In this document: in pieces, positions 23,367 to 32,882 of the stretch
Numbering within the stretch: position 1 is the stretch's first letter
How the letters are laid out: each line of letters opens with the position of its first letter
Assembly (NCBI GenBank): GCA_017469845.1
Contig: JAFUFP010000056.1
Span: 51,692-115,691 of the forward strand
Length of the DNA stretch: 64,000 bases
Direction of reading: 5' to 3'
Source of the DNA: Bacteroidales bacterium
Lineage (GTDB): Bacteria > Bacteroidota > Bacteroidia > Bacteroidales > UBA932
The notes under the pieces: model-generated
The model's input: only the letters and a program-made list of their open reading frames with translations
The model's database searches: none
What the model was told of the DNA's origin: nothing
Translations under genes and position numbers: made by a program

Positions 23367-24521
23367 TTTCTTGTACTCCTTCTCCACTTCATAGCAGTAG
23401 GCTATAGTGCTGAGTGCCGAGATGTAGGAGGGGTTGTATTCGTAGGCTTTCAGATAATCCGGAATCGCCTTCCTGAAATCCATCTTCTTGTAGTAAGAGA
23501 GAGCCCTTCCGCTATGGATCTTGTACATCATCGTGCTGTCGGGTTCCATCATTTTGATGGCTTTGTCGAAATATTTCAACGCATTCATGGAAGTCGGGGT
23601 ATTGCCCCTGACTTTGGACATTCCGATGTTATATGCGAGGTTGACGTCCGACGAATCTATCTGCCAAGCCTTTGTGAAGTACTCTTCCGCATAACCGGTC
23701 TGTCCAAGGGCGAGATTGGTGAGGCCCATGTTGTAAAGGGTTGAGTAAGATTCATCCCCACCTTCCTTGATCTGGCGGTAGTAGGTGTCATAGGAACTCT
23801 TGTAGTCTCCCTTCAGATACTGGGCCAGGCCAAGGATGGGATTCACTATCCAGTCTTCCATTTCCTCGAGGTAGGATGACGTCAGGTTGATGACGCTGTC
23901 ATAATCCTTTTTCTGGAGATAGATGTTCGACATGCTTGTCACAGTCCCCCTGTTGTATGGATTCACCTGCAAGGCCTTCCCGTAGTATGCAAGGGCCGAG
24001 TCCAATTGATTCAACTGATTGTAACTTCCTGCGATGAGGGTGAAGATCGTAGGGATGGTGTCCGTCCTGCATATGTCCTTTCCAGTCCCGATACAATTGA
24101 GGTAATCTTCACTTCTGTATTCCATAGCCGCTTTCTGGACTCTATAGTATAGAATGTCGGGTCTCATTCTGGAGAGTTGGCCATAAAGTATCATGGCCTC
24201 AGGATAGCGTCCCGCTTGCGAATGGCAGTCGGCGAGTTCCGCCATCACTTCCATATCGTCATACTGGAGAATGGATGCGAGAGTTTCGGCGGCGGCATTG
24301 TATCGGAAGAGCCTTTTCAGACACTTGGCTTTCTGGAGATTCAGCTCCCTTACGGCAGTTTGGGCAAGGGTGGTGTCTGAAAGAGCGGAGTCAATCAGGT
24401 TCACGGCGCTCTTGTAGTCATAGGAGTCTATGGCGGACTCAATGGCGGAATAGTCCTGCCCTTTCAGGTGGAGGCATGAGGCCGTCAATATCGAAAATAT
24501 GAAGAAGATTGTCTTTTTCAT
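23247..24521 (-). CDS. Secreted tetratricopeptide-repeat protein
   Basis: 424 residues. N-terminal signal (MKKTIFFIFSILTASCLHLKG); TASC could serve as a weak lipobox, so lipid anchoring at Cys16 is possible. Residues 25-424 form about ten TPR-like helical pairs, clearest at DSALAYYGKALQVNPYN, GQTGYAEEYFTKAWQIDSSD, NALKYFDKAIKMMEPDS, KAIPDYLKAYEYNPSY and KAEEYYEKYLKYAKEG. TPR arrays act as protein-docking scaffolds, here in the periplasm. The gene is intact, but its 3' end is duplicated at 21562-21690, showing that the toxin/immunity island entered at the end of this gene. Downstream Rhs-type debris suggests it once preceded an Rhs toxin gene. Confidence 0.8.
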   Translation of the reverse strand: MKKTIFFIFSILTASCLHLKGQDYSAIESAIDSYDYKSAVNLIDSALSDTTLAQTAVRELNLQKAKCLKRLFRYNAAAETLASILQYDDMEVMAELADCHSQAGRYPEAMILYGQLSRMRPDILYYRVQKAAMEYRSEDYLNCIGTGKDICRTDTIPTIFTLIAGSYNQLNQLDSALAYYGKALQVNPYNRGTVTSMSNIYLQKKDYDSVINLTSSYLEEMEDWIVNPILGLAQYLKGDYKSSYDTYYRQIKEGGDESYSTLYNMGLTNLALGQTGYAEEYFTKAWQIDSSDVNLAYNIGMSKVRGNTPTSMNALKYFDKAIKMMEPDSTMMYKIHSGRALSYYKKMDFRKAIPDYLKAYEYNPSYISALSTIAYCYEVEKEYKKAEEYYEKYLKYAKEGTENYNFAKKGLEYVKGQLFMEETE

Positions 24522-24618
24522 GATAGGAAAGATGGTTTCCGCAATGATAGGGACAATCCGGGTAAAATCCTACTATTTGGACGAAATTTTTTAGTTTAGT
24601 TTTGTTTTCCGGATGAAA

Positions 24619-25506
24619 TCACTTCAGATTGAAGCGGTACAGTTTCGAATGTCTCGGCTGTCCGGAGGTATGGAAAACCACGTATACCCATTTCCCGTGG
24701 ATGTCTATCCCTTCCGGTTCATCAATGAGTTCGTTGAGGTTCTTCGTCTTCACTATAGCCTTTTTCTTCATGTCGACAATGTGCAGAAGCAGATCGTGTG
24801 GAGCATAGCCGTCAGGTAGGAAGGCGTATTTCCCTTGAACGTAACTTCCCTGCCAGATGTTTATCCCCTCGTTTATTCTCGTTTCGTCCAGCACGTCCGC
24901 ATCGGTAAGGTGAACCTCACCGTTGGCGTCGGAATCTGACAGCGATGGAAGACGGAATTTCTTCAGAAGCTTGTAGCTTCCGTTTATTCCACCACAAGTG
25001 TATATGAATCCGTTCTTCACGTCAAGGCACCAGTCGATGGTGCCGGCGTATCCGCTTCCGTCGAAGTAGATCTTCTGCAGAATCTTTCCTCCATTGAAGG
25101 ACAGGTCGGTTACGAAGCAGCAGTTTGTCCCGCCGCATTCCGAACTGTAGAGAAGAGGGAACACGGAATCCTTCCCGGCCTTCCTTTTGGCGAAGCATGC
25201 GTTGTTGCAGTGTGAGGTGTTCCCTTCCAGCTGGAAAGCGGAGACGAGTTTCTTTTCCTTCATGTCGAATATGCAGCACATTCCCTTGTCATGGAGGACT
25301 ACTGCATATTTGCCGTGCATGGCCAATCCCTGGGTAGAACCTTTTATCTCGACATCGTCAGGTGTCCAGTCCGCGAAATCGCACACCATCTCGGGTTCAA
25401 GAGGGGGATTGAAACTGTCTCCGGCCGAAGGGATCGGTTGCGCATTGACGGGCGAGGGAATTGACAATATGAAAGAAAGGATCATGGACGTAAGGAACTT
25501 CTTCAT
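24619..25506 (-). CDS. Secreted hypothetical protein, probable beta-propeller
   Basis: 295 residues from the ATG ending at 25506; upstream codons in frame would overlap the promoter and terminator. Signal peptide MKKFLTSMILSFILSIPSPVNA. The mature chain repeats short blade-like units: AMHGKYAVVLHDKGMCCIFDMKEKKLVSA, KDSVFPLLYSSECG, LDVKNGFIYTCGG, VQGKYAFLPDGYAPHDLLLHIVDM, DIHGKWVYVVFHTSG, consistent with a six- or seven-bladed propeller. Several cysteines (CC, CGG, NCC) could form disulphides. No named family recognised. Single gene with its own -7 box. Confidence 0.6.
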   Translation of the reverse strand: MKKFLTSMILSFILSIPSPVNAQPIPSAGDSFNPPLEPEMVCDFADWTPDDVEIKGSTQGLAMHGKYAVVLHDKGMCCIFDMKEKKLVSAFQLEGNTSHCNNACFAKRKAGKDSVFPLLYSSECGGTNCCFVTDLSFNGGKILQKIYFDGSGYAGTIDWCLDVKNGFIYTCGGINGSYKLLKKFRLPSLSDSDANGEVHLTDADVLDETRINEGINIWQGSYVQGKYAFLPDGYAPHDLLLHIVDMKKKAIVKTKNLNELIDEPEGIDIHGKWVYVVFHTSGQPRHSKLYRFNLK

Positions 25507-25531
25507 AAGGCTGTCATTTTGGTTGTAGAGA

Positions 25532-25539
25532 CAAATATA
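25532..25539 (-). promoter_or_regulatory. -7 box of the propeller-like gene
   Basis: Minus-strand TATATTTG, an exact match, 26 bases from the ATG. It sits directly downstream of the terminator of the acyl-CoA dehydrogenase operon. Confidence 0.6.
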
Positions 25540-25542
25540 TGC

Positions 25543-25571
25543 AAAAATGTCCGGACATCTCTGCCCGGACA
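25543..25571 (-). terminator. Terminator of the etfBA-acyl-CoA dehydrogenase operon
   Basis: Read on the minus strand, TGTCCGG (25565-25571) pairs with CCGGACA (25548-25554) over a ten-base loop and is followed by five Ts (25543-25547). It lies 24 bases after the dehydrogenase stop. Confidence 0.8.
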
Positions 25572-25594
25572 CTTCAGAAAATATAGTGTGGATA

Positions 25595-27313
25595 TTATTC
25601 TTCTACTGCCCTGAAGGAAGCGAGATTCTCTTCCACGAAGTTCCTTACGTAGGTGCTCTTTCCGGCCACATTCTCTTCAGCCATACGGACGTATACGTTC
25701 GCGCTCTTTGTGAAGAGCTCGGGAGCCTTGGTGGCGTCGGCGAGGATGAGGATGGACATCATGATCTCGGCGATCATGTCGTAGAGCCTTCTGGCGAGGA
25801 AGTCCTGCAGTTCCTGGTTGCCGGCGTCCTTGACCTTCTGTACGGACTCGTCGTAGAGGGCGATCATCTTTTCGACCCTTGCCTTGAGATCCTGGAACTG
25901 CTCTCCGATGTTTTCTTCAGCGAGCATGTCGTTCACTATGCTGAGGTAAGTTCCGTTCATGACGTAACGGATGGCGGCCACGACCTGGAGCTGTGTCGTT
26001 CCCTCGTAGATGGAGAAGATACGTGCGTCACGGTAGAGCCTCTGGCTCTTGTACTCCATGATGAAGCCTGAACCTCCGTGTACGGAGATGGCGTCATATG
26101 CGTTCTGGTTGGCGTACTCGGAGTTCATACCCTTGCAAAGAGGGGTGAGGGCGTCTGCGAGACGGCTGTACTTCTTCAGTTCAGCCCTTTCGTCAGCCTC
26201 GAGCTTCCTTTCCCTCTGGATATCTTCGAGTCCCTTGTAGATGTCAACATAACGGGAAGTCATGTAGAGAAGGGAACGTCCTGCGTCGAGTTTGGCCTTC
26301 ATGCGGCTGAGCATGTCGTAGACTCCGGGGAAGTGGTTGATGGTCTGGCCGAACTGGGCACGCTCTGAAGCGTACTTGACGGCTTCGTTGACTGCCTCCT
26401 GGCTGAGTCCAACGCTCTGCGCACCGATACCGAGACGGGCACCGTTCATAAGGGCCATGACGTACTTGATGAGTCCCAGACGGGTGCTTCCGCAAAGTTC
26501 AGCCTTGGCGTTCTTGTAGGTGAGCTCACAGGTAGGGGAGCCGTGGATACCGAGCTTGTGCTCTATGTGACGGACATTGACTCCGCCCTGGCGCTTGTCG
26601 TAGATGAACATCGAAAGTCCGCGTCCGTCCTTGGTTCCTTCCTCGGAACGTGCGAGGACGAGATGGATGTCTGAGTCACCGTTGGTGATGAACCTCTTCA
26701 CACCGTTGAGCAGCCAGCAGCCTTCCTCTTCTGAGTAGGTGGCCTTGAGCATGACTCTCTGGAGGTCGGATCCGGCGTCAGGCTCGGTAAGGTCCATGGA
26801 CATGGTCTCACCTGCGCAAACGCGGGGAATGTATTTCTGCCTCTGCTCCTCGCTTCCGAACTCATAAAGGGTCTCGGCGCAGCTCTGGAGGCTCCAGATG
26901 TTCTCGTAACTTGCGTCAGCGGCGGCGACGATCTCGTTGGCCATGCTGAATACGGTCTCGGGGAGATTGAGTCCGCCGTAGCGGCGGGGCATGGTGACTC
27001 CGGTGAGGCCGGCCTTCTTCATGGCGTCCATGTTTTCGAAGGTCTTGCTCGCATAAATCATCCTTCCGTTCTCGAGGTGCGGTCCCTCAAGGTCCACGCT
27101 CTCGGAGTTGGGCTCGATGATGTTGGCGGCGACGTCACCGACGATTTCGAGGGTACGGTCATAGTTCTCGATGCAATCCTCATAGTCAACGGGTGCTTCC
27201 TCGAACTTGTCCTTCTCGGAATATCCGCGCTCCCTGAGCTCGGCGATGCGTTTCATCAGGGGATGATCAAGATGGAACTTGATCTGGGGATGGTCTGTAT
27301 AGTAATTTGCCAT
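25595..27313 (-). CDS. Acyl-CoA dehydrogenase with C-terminal extension
   Basis: 572-residue FAD enzyme, longer than the usual 380 because of an N-terminal helical part (about 1-90) and a C-terminal extension (about 450-572). Core motifs: SMDLTEPDAGSDLQ (FAD/substrate loop, near 190), KRFITNGDSDIHLV, ASERAQFGQTI and the end of the flavin domain HGGSGFIMEY ... IFSIYEGTTQLQ, where the glutamate of YEGT is the usual catalytic base. It is the last gene of etfB-etfA-acd, so it probably passes electrons to or from EtfAB, either in acyl-CoA oxidation or, as in gut anaerobes, in enoyl-CoA reduction. Chain-length preference is unknown. Confidence 0.92.
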   Translation of the reverse strand: MANYYTDHPQIKFHLDHPLMKRIAELRERGYSEKDKFEEAPVDYEDCIENYDRTLEIVGDVAANIIEPNSESVDLEGPHLENGRMIYASKTFENMDAMKKAGLTGVTMPRRYGGLNLPETVFSMANEIVAAADASYENIWSLQSCAETLYEFGSEEQRQKYIPRVCAGETMSMDLTEPDAGSDLQRVMLKATYSEEEGCWLLNGVKRFITNGDSDIHLVLARSEEGTKDGRGLSMFIYDKRQGGVNVRHIEHKLGIHGSPTCELTYKNAKAELCGSTRLGLIKYVMALMNGARLGIGAQSVGLSQEAVNEAVKYASERAQFGQTINHFPGVYDMLSRMKAKLDAGRSLLYMTSRYVDIYKGLEDIQRERKLEADERAELKKYSRLADALTPLCKGMNSEYANQNAYDAISVHGGSGFIMEYKSQRLYRDARIFSIYEGTTQLQVVAAIRYVMNGTYLSIVNDMLAEENIGEQFQDLKARVEKMIALYDESVQKVKDAGNQELQDFLARRLYDMIAEIMMSILILADATKAPELFTKSANVYVRMAEENVAGKSTYVRNFVEENLASFRAVEE

Positions 27314-27334
27314 TGTTTTCCGGTTTTTGGTTGA

Positions 27335-28357
27335 CTATTTGGAGTTCTTCTTGTAATACTTGATGAGCTTCGGTATCACTTCCTCGACGGTTCCGACGAT
27401 GACGTAGTCGGCGATCTTGTTGATCGGGGCGTCGGGGTCGGAGTTGATGCTGATGATGATACCGCTGTCCTGCATACCGGCGATGTGCTGGATCTGTCCG
27501 CTGATTCCGCAGGCGATGTAAACCTTGGGATGGACTGTGACGCCGGTCTGTCCTACCTGACGGTCAGCGTCGCAGAAACCTGCGTCAACCGCAGCGCGGC
27601 TTGCACCTACCTCAGCGTGGAGGACCTTCGCAAGGTCGAAGAGCATGTTGAAGCCTTCCTTGCTTCCCATACCGTAACCTCCGGAGACGACGATGGCGGC
27701 ACCTTTGAGGTTATGCTTGGCTGCCTCGACGTGATGGTCGAGAACCCTTACGACGAATGCCTCGGGAGAGACATACTTTTTGACGTCGGGATATACGACC
27801 TCACCTTTGGCCTTGCCTTCATAGAGGGCTTTCTTCATGACTCCGGAACGGACGGTCGCCATCTGGGGACGGTGTTCGGGGTTCACGATGGTGGCTACGA
27901 TGTTTCCTCCGAAAGCCGGACGGATCTGGTAAAGGAGGTTGTCGTAATGGGTCTTTGTCTTGGGATCGTCATAGGGACCGATCTCGAGCTGTGTACAGTC
28001 AGCTGTAAGTCCGCTGGTGAGTGAAGATGAAACCCTCGGACCGAGGTCACGGCCGATGACGGTAGCGCCCATCAGGCAGATCTGGGGTTTCTCCTCCTTG
28101 AAGAGGTTCTCGAGGATGTCGGTGTGGGGAGCTGAAGTGTAAGGGAAAAGTCCATCAGCGTCGAAAACGAAGAGCTTGTCAACGCCGTAGGGGAGAATCT
28201 GCTCCTCTACTTTGGAACGGATACCGGTACCGGCTACGATGGCATGGAGTTCGACTCCGAGCTGGTCAGCGAGCTTGCGGCCCTTTGTCAGCAATTCCTG
28301 GGAGACTTCGGCGACTACAGTGCCTTCGATCTCGCAATATACAAATACGTTGTCCAT
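27335..28357 (-). CDS. etfA: Electron transfer flavoprotein alpha subunit
   Basis: 340 residues. The N-terminal domain starts NVFVYCEIEGTVVAEVSQELL. The C-terminal FAD domain carries the ETF-alpha signature: VVSGGYGMGSKEGFNML, EVGASRAAVDAGFCD, RQVGQTGVTVHPKVYIACGISG and ISINSDPDAPINKIADY. It forms the FAD-holding half of the ETF heterodimer. It stands 5 bases after etfB and 21 bases before the acyl-CoA dehydrogenase. No extra ferredoxin domain is fused, so bifurcation cannot be judged. Confidence 0.95.
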   Translation of the reverse strand: MDNVFVYCEIEGTVVAEVSQELLTKGRKLADQLGVELHAIVAGTGIRSKVEEQILPYGVDKLFVFDADGLFPYTSAPHTDILENLFKEEKPQICLMGATVIGRDLGPRVSSSLTSGLTADCTQLEIGPYDDPKTKTHYDNLLYQIRPAFGGNIVATIVNPEHRPQMATVRSGVMKKALYEGKAKGEVVYPDVKKYVSPEAFVVRVLDHHVEAAKHNLKGAAIVVSGGYGMGSKEGFNMLFDLAKVLHAEVGASRAAVDAGFCDADRQVGQTGVTVHPKVYIACGISGQIQHIAGMQDSGIIISINSDPDAPINKIADYVIVGTVEEVIPKLIKYYKKNSK

Positions 28358-28362
28358 GTGTT

Positions 28363-29232
28363 CTAACCGATAATCTTTTCGTCCAACAATTCCTTGATCA
28401 GGCCCTCAACGTCAGCATCTGATGCCGTAAGGGTCTTGCTTTCCTTAGCCTGGAAAACGATGTTCTGCACGGTTTTCACCTTGGTGGGTGAACCGGCCAG
28501 TCCGCACTGTGAAGGATCTCCGTCCACGTCGGCAACGCTCCACTGGTTGAGTGTGAGGTAAGGCCTCTGCTCGTAGAGGTCGGCCCTGGGATCATTCTCG
28601 GGGCGCTCCATGGGGCAGGTGGCGTATTTGTATTTCATGACGAGCTTGGCGTTCTGGGGGCGGCAGGGCGCTGCACTTCCGTTGACGGTGAGAACTACGG
28701 GAAGGGGGACTTCCACGGTCTCCTGTCCTCCGTCTATGCGGCGGCGTACCCGTGCGACACCGTTCTCGATGCCGAGGATTTCCTCAACGTAGGTGACCTG
28801 GTTGAGACCGAGCTTCTGGGCGACCTGGGGTCCTACCTGAGCGGTGTCTCCGTCGATGGCCTGACGTCCTCCGAGGACAACGTCGACGTCACCGATCTTC
28901 TTGATGGCGGTCGCAAGAGCGTATGAAGTGGCTAGAGTGTCGGCACCCGCGAAAAGGCGGTCAGTGAGAAGCCAACCGGTGTCGGTGCCGCGATAAAGGC
29001 CCTGGCGGATGATTTCTCCTGCTCTGGGAGGGCCCATGGTGAGGACTCCGATGGTGGAGCCGGGATGCTGCTCTTTCAGGCGGAGGGCCTGCTCGAGAGC
29101 GTTGAGGTCATCGGGGTTGAAGATTGCGGGCAGGGCGGCACGGTTGACGGTACCTTCGGCTGTCATCGCATCTTTTCCCACATTTCGTGTGTCAGGCACT
29201 TGTTTGGCCATGACGATGATTTTCAAACCCAT
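28363..29232 (-). CDS. etfB: Electron transfer flavoprotein beta subunit
   Basis: 289 residues, first gene of the operon. Characteristic blocks: IIVMAKQVPDTRNVG at the start, NRAALPAIFNPDDLNALEQAL, LSMGPPRA-like LTMGPPRAGEI, GRQAIDGDTAQVGPQVA (the ETF-beta signature, about 120-140) and a C-terminal part that reaches toward ETF-alpha. The family member with NRAALPAIFNPDD is close to the CarD/FixA-type of anaerobes. It pairs with EtfA in FAD-dependent electron transfer to acyl-CoA dehydrogenase. Confidence 0.95.
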   Translation of the reverse strand: MGLKIIVMAKQVPDTRNVGKDAMTAEGTVNRAALPAIFNPDDLNALEQALRLKEQHPGSTIGVLTMGPPRAGEIIRQGLYRGTDTGWLLTDRLFAGADTLATSYALATAIKKIGDVDVVLGGRQAIDGDTAQVGPQVAQKLGLNQVTYVEEILGIENGVARVRRRIDGGQETVEVPLPVVLTVNGSAAPCRPQNAKLVMKYKYATCPMERPENDPRADLYEQRPYLTLNQWSVADVDGDPSQCGLAGSPTKVKTVQNIVFQAKESKTLTASDADVEGLIKELLDEKIIG

Positions 29233-29294
29233 ATTGTAAATAATGTTTATGTTTCAGTACGGTTGCTTTCTGCCTAAGCATTTTTTTCAGCCTG

Positions 29295-29302
29295 CAAAGA
29301 TA
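29295..29302 (-). promoter_or_regulatory. -7 box of the etfBA-acd operon
   Basis: Minus-strand TATCTTTG, an exact match, 62 bases upstream of the etfB ATG. No TTTG at the standard -33 position. The bases 29303-29434 between the divergent promoters show no gene. Confidence 0.55.
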
Positions 29303-29434
29303 ATAAATATTTTGTATATGGGTACGCGTGCGGAAAAGCTCATGCTTTCCTGTGGGAAAGGGTGCAAAACGTCGGTTCTTCATTCCCATTTCTTCACTTT
29401 TCTTTTCAGAATCTTCATATCTGCATCATGACTC

Positions 29435-29465
29435 TTGCCGTTCTGTCGCCAATGTCTTAAATTCG
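29435..29465 (+). promoter_or_regulatory. Probable promoter of the old-yellow-enzyme gene
   Basis: TTG at 29435-29437, a 20-base spacer and TAAATTCG at 29458-29465 (one base off TAnnTTTG). ATG follows at 29527 after a leader of about 55 bases. Confidence 0.5.
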
Positions 29466-29526
29466 CTATGGCCATTGAGGAAAATTGGCCACATCAGAAA
29501 AGAATCACTGAAACAAACACCATATT

Positions 29527-31476
29527 ATGGATTCATCGAAATTCCCGCTTCTCACTTCTCCGATACGGATCGGCAATGTTTTTTTCCGGAACCGCATGTT
29601 TTCCGCTCCGATGGGAGCGACCGACATAACGGCTGACTGTTCTCCCGGTCCCAGGGTCCAGGGGTTCTATGAACTCAGAGCCAAGGGAGGTGCCGCTGCC
29701 GTCACCGTCAGTGAACTCGTGGTCCATCCCGAGACTGACGGAAGCCATATGCTCCATCTCAATTTGGAGACGGTGGGGAATCTGGCGGCTCATACATTCG
29801 TCGCTGATGCCATCAGAAGGCATGGAGCCGTCCCGAGCATAGAGTTCTCCCATTCCGGTCAGTATGCCGGAACATACATGGCGGACAAGAACAAAAAGGC
29901 GAGCCTCAACCAATGGGGACCCAGTGACGGTGTCCGTCCCGACGGCCGTCCTGTGAAGGGCCTTTCCAAGGAGCAGATAGCGGATATCGTGAAGCGCTAC
30001 GGAGATACAGCCGCTCTTGCGAAAAGGGCGGGATATGAAATGATAATGGTCCATGCCGGTCACGGTTGGCTAATCAATCAGTTCCTTTCCCCGTATTTCA
30101 ACCATAGGGAAGACGAGTACGGAGGGTCGTTCGAGAATAGACTTCGTTTCGCCCGTGAAATCCTCACTTCCGTAAGGAACGCCGTCGGTAAGGGATTCCC
30201 CATAGAACTCAGGATGAGCGGCAGCGAGATGTTCGAAGGGGGATACGGAATAGAGGATGGAATCAAAATCGCCCAAGGGCTTGAAGACCTCGTTGACCTT
30301 ATCCATGTCTCGGCGGGATCATATCAGTTCGGTTTCTTCACGACACATCCTTCAATGTTCTCGGAGCACGGAGTGAACGTTCATCTTGCCGCCGAGATAA
30401 AGAAGCACGTCTCCAAACCGGTGGCGACCGTGGGCGCCATCAACGACCCCTACCAGATGGAAGAGATCCTCAGGGAAGGGAAAGCCGACGTCATCTACAT
30501 GGGAAGGGAACTTCTCGCTGATCCCTTCCTTCCCCAGAAGGTCATGGCCGGGAAAGAGGAGAACATCGTCAAGTGTCTCCGCTGCTTCACCTGCATGGCT
30601 GAAAGGCCCACGACATTCACAAGAAGATGTGCGGTCAATCCCCTTATCGGAAGGGAACTGGAAGGAATGGAGGTCACTCCAGCCTACAAGAAGAAAAAGG
30701 TTCTTGTAGCAGGAGGTGGAGTCGCCGGGCTTGAGGCTGCGATCACAGCGGCGAAGAGGGGACACGAGGTAATCCTGTGCGAGAAGTCCGACAAGGTCGG
30801 CGGAATCCTCAAAAGCGAACAGGCCATCCCCTTCAAGAGGGAAATGTACGAACTCGGACTTACCCTTGAGCGTCAGGCGATCGAGGAAGGTGTCGAGATC
30901 CGTACCGGTACCCTCGTTACTCCGGAGTATGTGGAAAAAGAGCATCCGGACGCCCTCATTCTGGCCGTGGGTTCCAATCCCCTTGTTCCCCCTATCCCCG
31001 GAATCGACTCGGACAACGTCGTCATAGTGAACAACTACTATCTTGACAAGGACAAAGTCGGGGACAGCGTGGTCGTTCTCGGGGGCGGTCTCGCCGGTTG
31101 TGAATGCGCCGTCCACCTTGGGATGGAAGGAAAGGAAGTCCATCTGGTGGAGATGAGAGATACCCTTGCCCCGGACTGCAATATCCGTCACCGCCCCATC
31201 CTCATGAAGCAGATCGACACTTATGTGAAACCCCATACGGGATATGCCGGTCTCAGGATAACACCTGACGGAGTTGTCTGCCGTACTTCTTCCGGAGAGG
31301 AAGTGCTAGTCCCGGGAAAGACCGTCGTCTGCGCCGTCGGCCAGAGGGCGAACAGGGCCGATGTGGACAGGCTCCATCTCTGCGCACCTTTTGTCAGGGA
31401 GATAGGGGACTGCGTCCGTCCGGCCAACATAACAAAAGCTGTGTATGAAGGCTTCCATGCCGCACTTGACATCTGA
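29527..31476 (+). CDS. NADH:flavin oxidoreductase / FAD-dependent enoate-type reductase
   Basis: 649 residues. Residues 1-350 are an old-yellow-enzyme TIM barrel with FMN (MFSAPMGATD, HAGHGWLINQFLSPYFNHREDEYGGSFENRLRF, where the histidines and tyrosine bind substrate). A cysteine cluster follows (CLRCFTCMAERP ... RRCAVNP, about 355-377) that normally binds a 4Fe-4S cluster, then two Rossmann motifs (VAGGGVAGLEAA near 395 and VLGGGLAGCECA near 520) for FAD and NAD(P)H. Domain order matches 2,4-dienoyl-CoA reductase, trimethylamine dehydrogenase and the bile-acid enzymes BaiCD/BaiH. Substrate unknown. The stop overlaps the next ATG, coupling it to the transporter. Confidence 0.9.
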   Translation: MDSSKFPLLTSPIRIGNVFFRNRMFSAPMGATDITADCSPGPRVQGFYELRAKGGAAAVTVSELVVHPETDGSHMLHLNLETVGNLAAHTFVADAIRRHGAVPSIEFSHSGQYAGTYMADKNKKASLNQWGPSDGVRPDGRPVKGLSKEQIADIVKRYGDTAALAKRAGYEMIMVHAGHGWLINQFLSPYFNHREDEYGGSFENRLRFAREILTSVRNAVGKGFPIELRMSGSEMFEGGYGIEDGIKIAQGLEDLVDLIHVSAGSYQFGFFTTHPSMFSEHGVNVHLAAEIKKHVSKPVATVGAINDPYQMEEILREGKADVIYMGRELLADPFLPQKVMAGKEENIVKCLRCFTCMAERPTTFTRRCAVNPLIGRELEGMEVTPAYKKKKVLVAGGGVAGLEAAITAAKRGHEVILCEKSDKVGGILKSEQAIPFKREMYELGLTLERQAIEEGVEIRTGTLVTPEYVEKEHPDALILAVGSNPLVPPIPGIDSDNVVIVNNYYLDKDKVGDSVVVLGGGLAGCECAVHLGMEGKEVHLVEMRDTLAPDCNIRHRPILMKQIDTYVKPHTGYAGLRITPDGVVCRTSSGEEVLVPGKTVVCAVGQRANRADVDRLHLCAPFVREIGDCVRPANITKAVYEGFHAALDI

Positions 31477-32763
31477 TGACAGGACATAGAACTGAACAGG
31501 AAATGGAATCGAAGAATACTGCAGTCAACCTTGACAGGAAAAGGTGGGTGGTTCTCATCGCAAGCTGCCTTATCAATCTCTGTATAGGATCAATCTATGC
31601 GTGGAGTGTGTTCGCTTCGCCTCTGGCGGAGAAACTTTCCGGCATCCATGTATACAGCGGCGATGCTCGCCATCGTGTTCACCGTGGCGAACTCGGTGGG
31701 CCCCATAACGATGATTTCCGGCGGGTACGTCAACGACAAGTTGGGACCCAAGTGGGTCCTCATAGTGGGAGGAGGTCTCTTCGGAGCGGGAATGATATGC
31801 ACGGGTCTCGCCACAAGCCTTCCGATGCTCATAGTGACTTATGGCCTGATGGTGGGACTGGGTCTCGGTATGGCTTACGGGTGTACGATCAACAACTCGG
31901 TGAAGTTTTTCCCGGACAAGAAGGGACTTGTCGGCGGAATCGCTACCGCGACATACGGACTGAGTTCAGTCATCATACCACCCATCGCAAACGCCCTCAC
32001 CCAGAAGGTAGGAATCACTTCCTGCCTTGTGATTCTGGGAGTGGCCTTCCTGGTGATAATATTCGTATGCTCGCTTTTCATCATCAAGTGCCCCGAAGGC
32101 TATGTCCCTGAAGGGTATGTACCTTCGAAGGCGGTTCCCGGTAAAGCGGCAGGAACGGACCAGAACTGGAAGCAGATGCTTTCCGGCCCGATATTCTACG
32201 TCATGATCTTCATGCTCACATGCGGGGCCTTCAGCGGGCTTATGATCACATCCCAGGCTTCTCCCATGGCCCAGGGAATGACCGGCATGAGTGTCGGAAT
32301 GGCGGCTACCGCCGTATCCATCCTCGCTCTTTTCAATGCCGGAGGAAGAATCGTTGCCGGAACCCTTTCGGACAAGTTCGGAAGGATCAATGTGCTCAGG
32401 GGCGCATTCCTTCTTCAGATAGTGGGCCTGGCTCTTTTGGTCGGAGCCGGCGAGGGGCAGACGCTGAGATTCATCGTGGCGACCTCCTGCATCGGAATAT
32501 GTTTCGGCGCTCTGATGGGAGTTTATCCGGGATTCACGGCGGACCAGTTCGGGATAAGGAACAACAGCGTGAATTACGGAATCATGTTCATCGGTTTCGC
32601 GGTCGCGGGTTATTTCGGACCGACGACTTGCGGGAGGATTCTCGCCAGGACGGGAAGCTATTCTTCGGCCTTCATAGTGTCGATCGCCCTTGTCGTTGCC
32701 GGCCTGCTGCTGTCTTTTGTCTATTCGATGGTCACCAGGAAATCCTCCCCGTCTGAAAAATAA
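31476..32763 (+). pseudogene. OxlT-like MFS transporter with a frameshift
   Basis: The first helix is read in one frame from ATG 31476 (overlapping the previous stop) or ATG 31503: RKRWVVLIASCLINLCIGSIYAWSVFASPLAEKLSG. From about 31655 the remaining eleven helices continue in another frame: AAMLAIVFTVANSVGPITM, NDKLGPKWVLIVGG and so on to TRKSSPSEK at 32763. The sequence gtatacagcggcg would restore one frame if two bases (ac) were added after tatac. The intact protein would be an OFA-family anion antiporter or monocarboxylate carrier of about 420 residues. An in-frame ATG at 31597 could in principle restart translation but loses helix 1. It may be a true mutation or a sequencing error. Confidence 0.75.
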
Positions 32764-32809
32764 GATCTGACATTATCATTCCGTCCCGGCTTTTGGAGAT
32801 GAGAGTGAA

Positions 32810-32856
32810 AACAACATGGGGATCCGCCTGTAATAGGTAGGATCCCCATTGTTTCA
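32810..32856. terminator. Bidirectional terminator after the transporter
   Basis: ATGGGGATCC (32816-32825) pairs with GGATCCCCAT (32840-32849), extended by partial AAC/GTT pairing with a bulge. It lies between the convergent transporter and GNAT genes. Confidence 0.7.
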
Positions 32857-32882
32857 TTGTGCATTTGTGTGCCGGACAGGCT

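Noticed and set aside
22980..23392. 125-codon open frame on the minus strand as one intact gene
   Set aside because: Its first half is the TPR gene read in a wrong frame; only the part after the TPR stop resembles an Rhs-type protein.
25547..26071. 174-codon plus-strand frame across the acyl-CoA dehydrogenase gene
   Set aside because: It is antisense to a certain gene and reflects codon bias of the opposite strand.
31597..32763. Transporter called as an intact gene starting at 31597
   Set aside because: The first residues MRGVCSLRLWRRN are the wrong frame of helix 1; the true N-terminus is in another frame upstream.
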